From UBA1447 sp964612185 (GTDB lineage Bacteria; Bacillota; Clostridia; Oscillospirales; Acutalibacteraceae): a stretch of 64,000 nt of DNA. Below are positions 1-7,965 of the stretch, one piece after another; within the stretch, counting starts at the first letter, position 1; every line of letters starts with the position of its first letter. The stretch covers positions 1 through 64,000 of the forward strand of contig CAZTCR010000002.1 in NCBI GenBank assembly GCA_964612185.1, in the 5' to 3' direction. Under the pieces are notes generated by a model. It searched no databases, was not told where the DNA came from, and worked only from the letters and a program-made list of their open reading frames with translations. The position numbers were made by a program, and so were the translations under genes.

Positions 1-72
1 CGGCACCCGTCCTATAAATCTCCGTCGGCGCGGAGAATGACCCCGTTCGGTATCGAGGTTGCATTTGAATAA
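1..72 (+). CDS. possible C-terminal end of an upstream gene
   Basis: Frame 1 is open from the window edge to a TAA at 70-72 and would encode about 23 residues ending in TPFGIEVAFE. This could be the tail of a gene that starts outside the window. The fragment is too short to assign to a family, and an open stretch of this length also occurs by chance. The next gene begins 66 bases later on the same strand. Confidence 0.3.
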   Translation, partial: RHPSYKSPSARRMTPFGIEVAFE

Positions 73-138
73 CCGGCGTGGTATCATTTGTTTAATTGAT
101 TATCGAAGAAAAGTAGACCCGCGGAAAGGAGTGCGCCA

Positions 139-939
139 ATGGGCATCGGCGTTTCAACATCGTGTTATTATCCATTGGAAACGGAGCTTGCGCTGCAAAA
201 AGTCGCGTTGCTTGGCGCAAAAACCTGTGAGATATTTATTAACACCTGGTCGGAGTTGGAAAGACCGTTTTTGGATGAAATCTGCCGAATAAAAGATGCC
301 AACGGTATACGCATCCCTTCCCTGCACCCGTTTTTGTCGTTTGGCGAGCCGTACCTCCTGTTCAGTGAGTATGAGCGCCGTTTTACGGACACACTGGACT
401 TTTTTAACAAATATTTTGACGCGGCGAACATCCTTGGTGCTAAAATACTCGTGATGCACGGCAGCAAGCCGCTGAGCGCTGTTTCGGATGAACTTTATTT
501 TGAACGCTTCGCAAAACTCATGGAAAACGGCAGAAAGCACGGCATCACTGTCGCGCAGGAAAATGTGGTGCATTACCGTTCGGAATCAAGCGCCTTTTTG
601 ACAGCGATGAAGGATTATATCGGCAGTACCTTTAAAATCGTTTTAGACCTCAAACAAGCGGGCAGGGCGGGCTATTCCGCGTTCGACTTTGTTGCCGGGC
701 TCGAAGCGCACATCGCGCATATCCACATCAGCGACTTTGACGACATGCATGACTGCCTGCCCCCGGGGGAGGGCAAGTTTGATTATGTGCGGCTATTTTC
801 CGTGATGAGCGCTGCCGGATATACAGGTGACTATATTATCGAAATCTATCGGCATAACTTTGCGGATGAAAGCCAGCTGACCGATGCAATGCTGTTAATG
901 GAGAAATTACATTGTCCCGAACCGGACAAAAACAAATGA
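139..939 (+). CDS. sugar phosphate isomerase/epimerase-like TIM-barrel protein
   Basis: The 266-residue protein has the pattern of the xylose isomerase-like TIM-barrel (AP_endonuc_2) superfamily. Barrel-strand motifs are SLHPF near residue 56, ILVMHG near 109, AQENV near 138, VLDLKQA near 168, HIHISD near 196 and IIEIYR near 234. In this family the E, D, H and E of such motifs bind a divalent metal and the enzymes isomerise or epimerise sugars or sugar phosphates. The substrate cannot be read from sequence. The ATG at 139 follows a GAAAGGAG ribosome site with good spacing. It has no signal peptide, so it is cytoplasmic. Confidence 0.8.
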   Translation: MGIGVSTSCYYPLETELALQKVALLGAKTCEIFINTWSELERPFLDEICRIKDANGIRIPSLHPFLSFGEPYLLFSEYERRFTDTLDFFNKYFDAANILGAKILVMHGSKPLSAVSDELYFERFAKLMENGRKHGITVAQENVVHYRSESSAFLTAMKDYIGSTFKIVLDLKQAGRAGYSAFDFVAGLEAHIAHIHISDFDDMHDCLPPGEGKFDYVRLFSVMSAAGYTGDYIIEIYRHNFADESQLTDAMLLMEKLHCPEPDKNK

Positions 940-995
940 TGACATCTGTAACATAGCTTTTTGGCAGATGTTGGGTATGTATTGTAAAAATTTGC

Positions 996-1023
996 TTGCA
1001 ATTTGCTATAAATATGTTACAAT
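996..1023 (+). promoter_or_regulatory. candidate sigma-A promoter for nrdR
   Basis: TTGCAA (996-1001), a 16-base spacer and TACAAT (1018-1023) lie 36 bases before the chosen nrdR start in an AT-rich gap. The match is fair rather than strong. Confidence 0.4.
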
Positions 1024-1059
1024 TAACAAAATAGCTATTATTAACAGGATGTGATTTGT

Positions 1060-1515
1060 TTGAAGTGTCCATTTTGCGGTTTTGAAGAAAGCAAGGTTAT
1101 CGATTCCCGACCCACGGACGAAGGCGAGCGTATTCGCCGCCGCCGGGAATGTATCAGTTGCGGTAAAAGGTTCACCACCTATGAGATTATCGAAACGGTA
1201 CCGATTGTCGTTGTTAAAAAGGACAAATCACGCCAGGTGTTTGACCGCAATAAGCTGCTCAACGGTATGCTGCGCGCGTGTGAAAAGCGCCCCGTTTCCA
1301 TTGAAACGCTGGAAGCCGCCGTGTCGGACATTGAGCTGGCGTTGCAAAATTCCCTTGACCGTGAAGTGACCACCGTCTATATCGGCGAGCTGACGATGGA
1401 AAAACTCAAGACCATTGACGAAGTGGCCTATGTCCGTTTTGCTTCCGTGTACCGGCAGTTTAAGGATATTAATACTTTTATGGACGAACTGGCAAAGCTG
1501 AAGAACGAGAAGTAA
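1060..1515 (+). CDS. nrdR: transcriptional repressor NrdR
   Basis: NrdR senses ATP/dATP through an ATP-cone and represses ribonucleotide reductase operons. The 151-residue product opens with MKCPFCG and has an N-terminal zinc ribbon (CPFC, then CISC about 28 residues on), the basic RIRRRREC stretch, and an ATP-cone from about residue 46 to 136. This is the normal family length. A GTG at 1051 would add MIC, but TTG at 1060 gives the canonical MKCPFC start and lies 10 bases from AGGA at 1046-1049, while the GTG sits on top of that site. No reductase gene is in the window, so its targets lie elsewhere. Confidence 0.95.
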   Translation: MKCPFCGFEESKVIDSRPTDEGERIRRRRECISCGKRFTTYEIIETVPIVVVKKDKSRQVFDRNKLLNGMLRACEKRPVSIETLEAAVSDIELALQNSLDREVTTVYIGELTMEKLKTIDEVAYVRFASVYRQFKDINTFMDELAKLKNEK

Positions 1516-1529
1516 GTAAACCATAAAAT

Positions 1530-1567
1530 AACGGGCGCGTTTCATTCAATGAGACGCGCCCGTTTTC
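1530..1567. terminator. bidirectional intrinsic terminator between nrdR and the ECF gene
   Basis: A 17-bp stem (arms 1530-1546 and 1548-1564, one G-U pair) is very GC-rich in its core. It is followed by TTTT on the plus side and preceded by AAAATA on the other, so it can end both convergent transcripts. Confidence 0.85.
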
Positions 1568-1587
1568 TGCGGGATAGGATGCTGATA

Positions 1588-2235
1588 CTACTGTTTTGCC
1601 AATATTTTTTTCAGCGGCCGGCAAACGGCGTAAGCGACTACCGCGCCGATAACCGCTTCCGGGATTCCGCTTGTCAGTATAATGCCGCCGATAATCCCCA
1701 ACAGCAGGTTGAAGGATGTATTAATGGCCGATGCAAAGTCTTTGCCGAAAAACACATAGATACCGCCTAAAACCAGGAGTGTGTTGGTGATAGAACCCAG
1801 GAAACCGCTGATGCCGTAAACGAATGCGTCCTTCTTTTTATACTTGGCAAACAGTTTGGTTAAAAGCTTGAAACAAAGTCCGGTGACCACGCCGATTAAA
1901 ATACGGGGGACGAAACAAATCACAAGGCTCCAAAGGTTGCCATGAAGTTCGCCGACGCTGTAAAACGGTGTAAAGACGAATGCGGTGGGTCCGGGCGGGG
2001 TAAATGTCATCACAATAAAACTGAATAGCCCGAAGAAAAAACCCATTGCCGTGCCGGCGCCGGTGCCGAGCAGAATCGCGGTGATGATAACCGGAACATG
2101 CGCGAGTGTTGCCACAATCGGACCGATGGCGGGGAGTGAACCGAGCGGTGTGAAGCAAACGATTGCTTCAATGGCCAGGAGCATGGAAAACTGTGCCAGG
2201 AACAGAATCTTTTTGCGTTGGACGGTATTTGCCAT
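1588..2235 (-). CDS. panT: ECF transporter S component, probable pantothenate transporter
   Basis: This 215-residue integral membrane protein has about six hydrophobic segments and the usual small size of an energy-coupling-factor substrate-binding (S) component. It would capture a vitamin and dock onto a shared EcfA-EcfA-EcfT module; an ecfA gene starts at 63279. It lies 68 bases downstream of coaX on the same strand, which points to pantothenate. The specificity is inferred from that neighbour only. The start at 2235 follows a near-perfect AAGGAGGAAG site. A longer frame reaching 2283 lacks such a site and was rejected. Confidence 0.8.
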   Translation of the reverse strand: MANTVQRKKILFLAQFSMLLAIEAIVCFTPLGSLPAIGPIVATLAHVPVIITAILLGTGAGTAMGFFFGLFSFIVMTFTPPGPTAFVFTPFYSVGELHGNLWSLVICFVPRILIGVVTGLCFKLLTKLFAKYKKKDAFVYGISGFLGSITNTLLVLGGIYVFFGKDFASAINTSFNLLLGIIGGIILTSGIPEAVIGAVVAYAVCRPLKKILAKQ

Positions 2236-2303
2236 TTTATCTTCCTCCTTGCTGCTGCTCCCCGTTATGGGGATGCAACGCAAAATTTAGCGGAAACAGG
2301 GGA

Positions 2304-3080
2304 TTATTTGGCTCGTTTATTTTTTTGGTAAATGATTTTTAAGCCTTCCAATATGAGTTCACCGTTGTAGAGAACATGGTGACGGCATGCTTTCACAATT
2401 TCGCTCGCGAGCCCGCCTGTGGCGACGATGGTGCCGGCTGTTGCGCCGAGCTCCATCTCGATTCTGTCACAAAGACCGTCTATCATGGCCGCCGCGCCGT
2501 AAACGGTGCCGGCCTGCATGCTGTCAACGGTGTTTTTACCGATCACATTCGGGGGTGCTGTTAAACTGATGTTCGGCAGCTGGGAAGTTCTGTGCGCGAG
2601 GGCTTCGAGTGAAATCGCGACACCGGCACCGATGGTACACCCGCAAAACGCGCCGTTTTCATCAATCACACTGATTTTTGTCGCGGTGCCAAGGTCAACC
2701 ACAAGGCATGGCAATTTGTACAGCGCGTTTGCTGCCACCGCGCCCGCGACAAGGTCCGCGCCCACTTGTGCGGGGTTGTCGGTGAGAATGTTGATACCGG
2801 TCTTCAGCCCGGGGCTGAGCAGCATAGGCTTAAAACCGGCGGTTTTCTCCGCGGCTTCGGCAATGGCGGCGGTCAGCTCTGGTACAACAGAGCTGATGAT
2901 AACACCGCTGAAATCAGCGGGTTCTATCCCGTAAAGTTTGAAGATGCTGATCAGCTCAACCGCGTATTGATCCGCAGTTTTAGCCCTGTCCGTCGCCAAA
3001 CGGGCAACGAAAACCTTATTGTCCCCGGCAAAAGCGCCGATGGTAATATTGGTATTGCCCATATCGATTGCTAACAGCAT
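2304..3080 (-). CDS. coaX: type III pantothenate kinase
   Basis: CoaX phosphorylates pantothenate in the first step of coenzyme A synthesis. The 258-residue protein carries the ASKHA phosphate motif DMGNTN at residues 6-11 and a second motif VVDLGTATK near residue 128. Length and motif order are typical. It is first in a minus-strand unit with the ECF S component, consistent with uptake followed by trapping of pantothenate. The ATG follows GGGGGTG. A good promoter lies at 3130-3158. Confidence 0.95.
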   Translation of the reverse strand: MLLAIDMGNTNITIGAFAGDNKVFVARLATDRAKTADQYAVELISIFKLYGIEPADFSGVIISSVVPELTAAIAEAAEKTAGFKPMLLSPGLKTGINILTDNPAQVGADLVAGAVAANALYKLPCLVVDLGTATKISVIDENGAFCGCTIGAGVAISLEALAHRTSQLPNISLTAPPNVIGKNTVDSMQAGTVYGAAAMIDGLCDRIEMELGATAGTIVATGGLASEIVKACRHHVLYNGELILEGLKIIYQKNKRAK

Positions 3081-3129
3081 TCGTTCACCCCCGAAAAGTC
3101 AAGCATGTCCAAAGTCTTTTTGTTGGAAC

Positions 3130-3158
3130 ATTATACTACAGGAATCTTAATAAATCAA
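3130..3158 (-). promoter_or_regulatory. sigma-A promoter for coaX-panT
   Basis: On the minus strand TTGATT, a 17-base spacer and a perfect TATAAT precede coaX by about 50 bases. The divergent promoter of the radical SAM gene begins only 12 bases beyond. Confidence 0.7.
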
Positions 3159-3169
3159 ACACGGAATCA

Positions 3170-3197
3170 TTGAATTTTGAATAAATATTGGTATAAT
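3170..3197 (+). promoter_or_regulatory. sigma-A promoter for the PflX-type gene
   Basis: TTGAAT, a 16-base spacer and TATAAT lie 36 bases upstream of the ATG at 3234. Confidence 0.65.
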
Positions 3198-3233
3198 GTA
3201 TATGACCGCTGACAACTGACGAGGGATTACCTG

Positions 3234-4124
3234 ATGACAGCATGCGCCAAATGCCCGAGAGAATGCCTGACCGACCGAAGTACAGTCCCCGGTGTTTGCG
3301 GAATGACAGATGAAATTACCGTCGCGAAAGCGGTGTTGCATTTTGGGGAAGAACCTTGCTTGAGCGGCAAAAATGGCTCGGGTGCTGTGTTTTTTACAGG
3401 CTGCCCGTTGAGATGCAGTTACTGCCAAAATGCTAAAATCAGCCGGGAACTTTTTGGGGCAAAAGTTACTGCGCGGGCACTTATGCGGACTTTTGACGCG
3501 CTCATCGAGCAGGGCGCGCACAACATCAACCTTGTTAGCCCCACGCACTTTGCTCCGCAGCTTGCAGACATTCTGCGGACATACAAATCACCCGTGCCGG
3601 TTGTTTATAACAGCAGCGGGTACGAAAAAGTTGAAACGCTCCGGCTCCTGGAAGGGCTTGTGGATATTTATCTGCCGGACATGAAATATGTTGATTCATC
3701 CGTCGCAAAAAAATACTCGGGGGCTGAAGATTACTTCAAATTTGCTGCCCGGGCGGTATTGGAAATGAACCGGCAAACAGGCGTATTGCAGAGGAATAAA
3801 GAGGGGATGGCGGTCAGGGGCTTACTCGTTCGCCATTTGATTTTACCGGGCAATGTGGCGCAAACGGTCAAAGTGCTGCAGTGGCTGCGCGAAAATTTGC
3901 CTGCGGATACCGCTGTCAGCCTCATGAGCCAGTACACCCCTTTGGGGCAAGCAAAAAATATCGCGCCCTTAAACAGAAAAATCAGCCTAAAAGAATACAA
4001 AAAGGCGTCTGACGCCTTGTTAACCTTGGGCTTTGTCAACGGATATATTCAGGAACCCGGCTCGGCCGGCACGGAATACATACCTGATTTTGACTTGACA
4101 GGCATTCAAAATGGAAAGGATTAA
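3234..4124 (+). CDS. PflX-like radical SAM protein
   Basis: This 296-residue protein is a radical S-adenosylmethionine enzyme related to pyruvate formate-lyase activating enzymes. The cluster motif CPLRCSYC (Cys57, Cys61, Cys64) would hold a 4Fe-4S cluster. An extra N-terminal cysteine set (C4, C7, C11, C22) is typical of the PflX/COG1313 group and may hold a second metal site. No glycyl-radical enzyme is adjacent, so the substrate is unknown. The gene has its own promoter and is followed after three bases by the hemolysin III homologue, with which it is probably co-transcribed. Confidence 0.85.
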   Translation: MTACAKCPRECLTDRSTVPGVCGMTDEITVAKAVLHFGEEPCLSGKNGSGAVFFTGCPLRCSYCQNAKISRELFGAKVTARALMRTFDALIEQGAHNINLVSPTHFAPQLADILRTYKSPVPVVYNSSGYEKVETLRLLEGLVDIYLPDMKYVDSSVAKKYSGAEDYFKFAARAVLEMNRQTGVLQRNKEGMAVRGLLVRHLILPGNVAQTVKVLQWLRENLPADTAVSLMSQYTPLGQAKNIAPLNRKISLKEYKKASDALLTLGFVNGYIQEPGSAGTEYIPDFDLTGIQNGKD

Positions 4125-4127
4125 AAA

Positions 4128-4799
4128 ATGCAGGAAGTCATTTTGCCGAATTACTCCAATCTGGAAGATAAAATAAACTCCGTCACGCACATGGCCGGAG
4201 TACCGTTCGGGGTTGCTGCTTTGGTACTTTGCTTGCGCAGAAGTTTGGGAAGCGGCTCGGCGTGGAGCGTCGCGGCATCCGTTATTTACGGCATTTCAAT
4301 TATCGTGCTGTTTTCCGGTTCCGCAGTTTATCATTTCGCGAAGCCGGGTAAAACAAAAAAAGTTCTTCGCATTGTTGACCACTGCATGATCTTTCTGCTG
4401 ATTGCCGGCTCTGTAACGCCCTACGCCCTTGTCGCCATGCGGCCGGAACATCCGCTGGCTTGCTGGCTTGCCATCTCGATCGCCTGGGGCGCGGCGCTTT
4501 TTGGTATTACCGGTACCTCCATCAATCACGAAAAATTCAAGAAAGTCCAAATGGCTTTGTATATCGGGGTGGGGTGGATACTGCTCCTCGGTATTAAAAC
4601 CCTTTTACAGGTTTTCAGCGGCGTATACAGGCCGGGGCTGTATCTGCTGTTTGCCGGTGGGATCTGTTATACGCTCGGCGCCGCGCTTTACGGTGTGGGT
4701 AAAAAACTGCCGTATTTTCACGCTGCATTCCATCTTTTTGTGCTTGCGGGTACGGTTATTCACTTTATTTCCGTCTACAATTATGTGCTTGTCATGTAA
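4128..4799 (+). CDS. hemolysin III / PAQR family membrane protein
   Basis: The 223-residue protein has about seven hydrophobic segments and the conserved residues of the bacterial PAQR family: NSVTHMAG near residue 19, a YHF motif near 66, DHCMIF near 85, and the C-terminal HAAFHLFVLAGTVIHF with the His residues that bind zinc in this family. Related proteins are described as membrane hydrolases or as hemolysin III; the role in clostridia is not settled. It follows the radical SAM gene almost directly. Confidence 0.88.
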   Translation: MQEVILPNYSNLEDKINSVTHMAGVPFGVAALVLCLRRSLGSGSAWSVAASVIYGISIIVLFSGSAVYHFAKPGKTKKVLRIVDHCMIFLLIAGSVTPYALVAMRPEHPLACWLAISIAWGAALFGITGTSINHEKFKKVQMALYIGVGWILLLGIKTLLQVFSGVYRPGLYLLFAGGICYTLGAALYGVGKKLPYFHAAFHLFVLAGTVIHFISVYNYVLVM

Positions 4800-4805
4800 T
4801 TTTGC

Positions 4806-4833
4806 TTGAAATATTTTTATTTCGTGCTATGAT
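4806..4833 (+). promoter_or_regulatory. sigma-A promoter for mscL
   Basis: TTGAAA, a 16-base spacer and TATGAT lie 30 bases before the mscL ATG, just after the stop of the preceding gene. Confidence 0.55.
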
Positions 4834-4863
4834 TAAGTTACCAAAATTAAAGGAGGAGTTTCT

Positions 4864-5331
4864 ATGTCAAAAGGTAAAGGGTTTATCGGCGAGTTCAAGG
4901 CTTTTCTCATGCGCGGCAATGTGATGGACCTGGCTGTCGGTATCATCATCGGCGGTGCTTTCCAGGCAATCGTCAAGTCCCTGGTGGACAATATCATTAT
5001 GCCGGTCATCAGCATTCTCACCGGCGGCATAGACTTTACCAATCTCTATGTGGTACTCAAAGGGGATGTCCCGAAAGGCGCGACTCTGGCGGTAGCCAAA
5101 GAACTTGGCGCAAGCACCTTGGATTACGGTCTTTTGATTGGCGCGGTGATTAATTTCATCATCATCGGGTTTGTCATCTTCATGCTGGTCAAAACAATCA
5201 ATAAAATATCGGAAAAAGCAAAGAAAAAGGAACCCGAAGCACCCGCAACCGTAAAAGAGTGCCCGTTCTGCAAGTCGGAAATCAACATTGACGCCACCAG
5301 ATGCCCCAACTGCACATCCGAGGTTGCATAA
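4864..5331 (+). CDS. mscL: large-conductance mechanosensitive channel with zinc-ribbon tail
   Basis: MscL opens at high membrane tension to release solutes during osmotic downshock. The 155-residue protein has the amphipathic N-terminus, TM1 with GNVMDLAVGIIIGGAF (residues 18-33), a periplasmic loop, and TM2 around residues 90-112. After a charged linker, the C-terminus ends in CPFCKSEINIDATRCPNC, a four-cysteine zinc ribbon (about residues 133-150) that replaces the helical bundle of the E. coli protein. Similar tails occur in other Gram-positive MscL proteins as far as I recall. An AAGGAGGAG ribosome site precedes the ATG. Confidence 0.95.
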   Translation: MSKGKGFIGEFKAFLMRGNVMDLAVGIIIGGAFQAIVKSLVDNIIMPVISILTGGIDFTNLYVVLKGDVPKGATLAVAKELGASTLDYGLLIGAVINFIIIGFVIFMLVKTINKISEKAKKKEPEAPATVKECPFCKSEINIDATRCPNCTSEVA

Positions 5332-5386
5332 GCAGCATAATATTTGATGTCCTTCGGGATAAATAATGAAATAGGATTTGTACAAC

Positions 5387-6205
5387 ATGAACATTGGCTT
5401 TATCGGTACCGGCAACCTGGCAAACGCCATGATCAAAGGCATTCTTCATTCGAAAGCGGTGGATGCGGATAAAATCTACGCTTTTGATGTTGACCCGGCA
5501 AAGTTGAGCCTTGCCGCGCGGGCGCATGGCATCAATCAAGCCGCTTCTTCTCAAGAAGTTGCTGAAAATTGCGGTGTTGTTCTGATTGTTATAAAACCTG
5601 CCGATTTCCCGAATCTGCTCAAGCAGCTGGACGAAACTTTTAAAGCAAAAGACCCGCTGATTATATCAACCGCCGCGGGCAATTCACTGGGGTACATTTC
5701 CTCTTTCCTGACCTACACCCCGGCGCTGGTCCGTATTATGCCCAACATTAACGCCACCATCGGGGAAGCCATGTCTGCCTATTGCACAAACGGCAGGCCG
5801 ACGGACGAACAGGTCAAACTGGTCGAAAAAATATGCGCGGCCTTTGGCGAAGTGATTGCACTGGATGAAAAGTATTTCCCGATGTTCGGCGTTATCGCCG
5901 GGGCGGCACCCGCGTTTGCGTATATGTTTATCGACGAGCTTGCGAGGGCGGGGGTGAAAATCGGGATGAACAAAAAACTCTCCCTGCAAATTGCCGCGCA
6001 AACGGTGTTGGGCAGCGCGAAGTATATCCTTGAAAGCGGGGAGCACCCGTATGAACTCATCGACAGGGTTTGTTCACCCGGCGGCACCACTATTGAAGGG
6101 ATCGCCGCATTGCAAGAATTCGGCTTTTCCAACGCGATTACCAAAGCGGTTGACCGCGCGCTTGAAAAAGACACCAAGCTTGCGAACTTGAAAAAACCCA
6201 ACTGA
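5387..6205 (+). CDS. proC: pyrroline-5-carboxylate reductase
   Basis: ProC reduces 1-pyrroline-5-carboxylate to proline with NAD(P)H. The 272-residue protein opens with the Rossmann motif GFIGTGNLANAM and has the family signature near its end (PYELIDRVCSPGGTTIEG). The first in-frame codon is a TTG at 5378, but AGGA (5373-5376) lies 10 bases before ATG 5387, which is therefore chosen. No proA or proB is adjacent. A terminator follows. Confidence 0.95.
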   Translation: MNIGFIGTGNLANAMIKGILHSKAVDADKIYAFDVDPAKLSLAARAHGINQAASSQEVAENCGVVLIVIKPADFPNLLKQLDETFKAKDPLIISTAAGNSLGYISSFLTYTPALVRIMPNINATIGEAMSAYCTNGRPTDEQVKLVEKICAAFGEVIALDEKYFPMFGVIAGAAPAFAYMFIDELARAGVKIGMNKKLSLQIAAQTVLGSAKYILESGEHPYELIDRVCSPGGTTIEGIAALQEFGFSNAITKAVDRALEKDTKLANLKKPN

Positions 6206-6218
6206 TCATTATTTAGAG

Positions 6219-6247
6219 GGGGCGTGCCGGGGGTACGCCCCTTTTTT
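6219..6247 (+). terminator. intrinsic terminator after proC
   Basis: A 10-bp GC stem (6219-6228 with 6232-6241, one G-U pair) has a 3-base loop and is followed by TTTTTT. Confidence 0.85.
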
Positions 6248-6266
6248 GTTGGAGGGGTACGACTAT

Positions 6267-7901
6267 ATGTTAACTTGCATTACGCTGAGTTCACTCGCCA
6301 AAGTCTTCGCTGACGAACAGCCGAAAAATACACCGCTGTCATCTTTTTCGATGCTGAAAAATGAAAGAGCATCCTTTCAAACAGCGATATTTTTGGATGA
6401 AGAAGACGATTTGCCATTGACCGTTCAAATCGATTCGGCTCTTGCACAGCATATTCGCATCTGCCTGGTTGAGGCAATTCCGTCCTCAATGCCCGCGTAC
6501 AAAGATCATGATGATTATTATCTCCGCACGCAGCCGGGACTGTTCCCGGACCTGTTGCGTCCTCTCACCGGCTCCTTTGTACTCAAAGCTAAACAGTGGC
6601 AGAGCGTCTGGCTTGAGCTGGACACCGCCGGTGAAGTTAAACCGGGGGAGTATTCAATAGAAATACAATTTTTAAACGAATCGGAAAAGATTGCTGTAAC
6701 GGTAGTAGCGGTCGAAATCATCAACGCCGATTTACCCGGGCAGACCTTGTTGCACACCAACTGGTTTCATACCGACTGCCTTGCGACTTGGTATAATGCG
6801 GAGGTTTTCAGCGAAGAGTACTGGCGCATTACAGAGAATTATTTGAAGAATGCCGTTCGGCACGGCATGAATCTTGTTTTAACCCCGCTGTTTACCCCGC
6901 CGCTGGACACGCAACCCGGGGGAGAGCGGCCAACGGTGCAGTTGGTGGGGGTAATCAAAGAAAACGGCGCATACAGCTTCGATTTAAAAAATCTGAAGCG
7001 TTGGGTGGATATGTGCAGCCGCTGTGGGGTGGATTATTTCGAGATGTCCCACCTGTTCACACAATGGGGCGCGCGGTATGCGCCGAAGGTGGAAGCAACC
7101 GTTGATGGCAAACGGGTCAAGCTGTTCGGCTGGCATACCTGGGCGGCGAGCAAAAAATATACGGCGTTCTTAACCGGGTTCGCGCAAGCGCTCAACGCTT
7201 TTATGGACGAAAACGCGCTCAAAGACCGCTGTTTTTTTCATGTGTCGGACGAACCGTCCATCGGGCAGTATAACGCTTATAAGAAACGAAGCCAACTCGT
7301 TGAAAAACTGTTCCCCGGGTTTCCCGTTATCGACGCGCTGTCGGACTTCAAGTTTTACAGCAAGGGCGCTGTCAAAACACCCATCCCCGCGACCAACCAT
7401 ATCGAACCTTTTATCGGCGAGGTGCCGGAACTTTGGGCATATTACTGCTGCGGGCAGCATAAGGATTATGTTGCCAACCGCTTTTTTGCCATGCCCTCCC
7501 AGCGCAACCGGGTGCTCGGCATGCAGTTGTATAAATTTGATGTAAAAGGATTTTTACAGTGGGGGCACAACTTCTGGTACGCGCAGTTTTCAAAGCGGAC
7601 GCTCAATCCGTTTGAAGAAAGTGACGCGGGCAAAGCCTTCCCGTCCGGTGACGCCTTTGTCGTCTATCCCGGTGACGACGGTCATCCGCTCAATTCCCTT
7701 CGGCTGAAGGTGTTTTATGACGCGCTTCAAGACATGCGCGCGCTGCAGCTGCTCGAACACCTTGCCGGCAGAAATAAAGCATTGGCTTTGCTGGAGGAAA
7801 AACTGGACGAGCCGTTAACTTTCCGCACCTACCCGCGCAGTGAAGAGTGGCAGTTATCCAAACGCGAGCAAATCAACGCGGCTATAAAAGCCCTCCTGTA
7901 A
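6267..7901 (+). CDS. DUF4091 / GH123-like glycoside hydrolase
   Basis: The 544-residue protein has an N-terminal beta-sandwich-like part (about 1-165) and a TIM-barrel-like DUF4091 region (about 170-480). The motif HVSDEPS places the acidic pair Asp328-Glu329 where GH123 enzymes carry their substrate-assisted D-E pair, so an exo-beta-N-acetylgalactosaminidase-like activity is possible. Known members are often secreted. This one has no signal peptide, so it would act on imported oligosaccharides. Start ATG 6267 follows GGAGGGG (6251-6257). It sits alone between a terminator and convergent ABC genes. Confidence 0.75.
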   Translation: MLTCITLSSLAKVFADEQPKNTPLSSFSMLKNERASFQTAIFLDEEDDLPLTVQIDSALAQHIRICLVEAIPSSMPAYKDHDDYYLRTQPGLFPDLLRPLTGSFVLKAKQWQSVWLELDTAGEVKPGEYSIEIQFLNESEKIAVTVVAVEIINADLPGQTLLHTNWFHTDCLATWYNAEVFSEEYWRITENYLKNAVRHGMNLVLTPLFTPPLDTQPGGERPTVQLVGVIKENGAYSFDLKNLKRWVDMCSRCGVDYFEMSHLFTQWGARYAPKVEATVDGKRVKLFGWHTWAASKKYTAFLTGFAQALNAFMDENALKDRCFFHVSDEPSIGQYNAYKKRSQLVEKLFPGFPVIDALSDFKFYSKGAVKTPIPATNHIEPFIGEVPELWAYYCCGQHKDYVANRFFAMPSQRNRVLGMQLYKFDVKGFLQWGHNFWYAQFSKRTLNPFEESDAGKAFPSGDAFVVYPGDDGHPLNSLRLKVFYDALQDMRALQLLEHLAGRNKALALLEEKLDEPLTFRTYPRSEEWQLSKREQINAAIKALL

Positions 7902-7922
7902 CAATCTGATATCAAGTGAAAA

Positions 7923-7950
7923 CGGCGGCCTCCCTTGCAGGAGACCGCCG
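7923..7950. terminator. bidirectional terminator between convergent genes
   Basis: An 11-bp stem (7923-7933 with 7940-7950) has a 6-base loop. AAAA precedes it, giving a U-tract for the minus-strand ABC operon. The plus-side tail is weaker. Confidence 0.7.
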
Positions 7951-7965
7951 CGGTTTATATATGGA

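Noticed and set aside
2236..2303. Riboswitch upstream of the ECF S component
   Set aside because: The 68-base gap is too short and shows no conserved riboswitch fold; the gene is downstream of coaX in one transcript.
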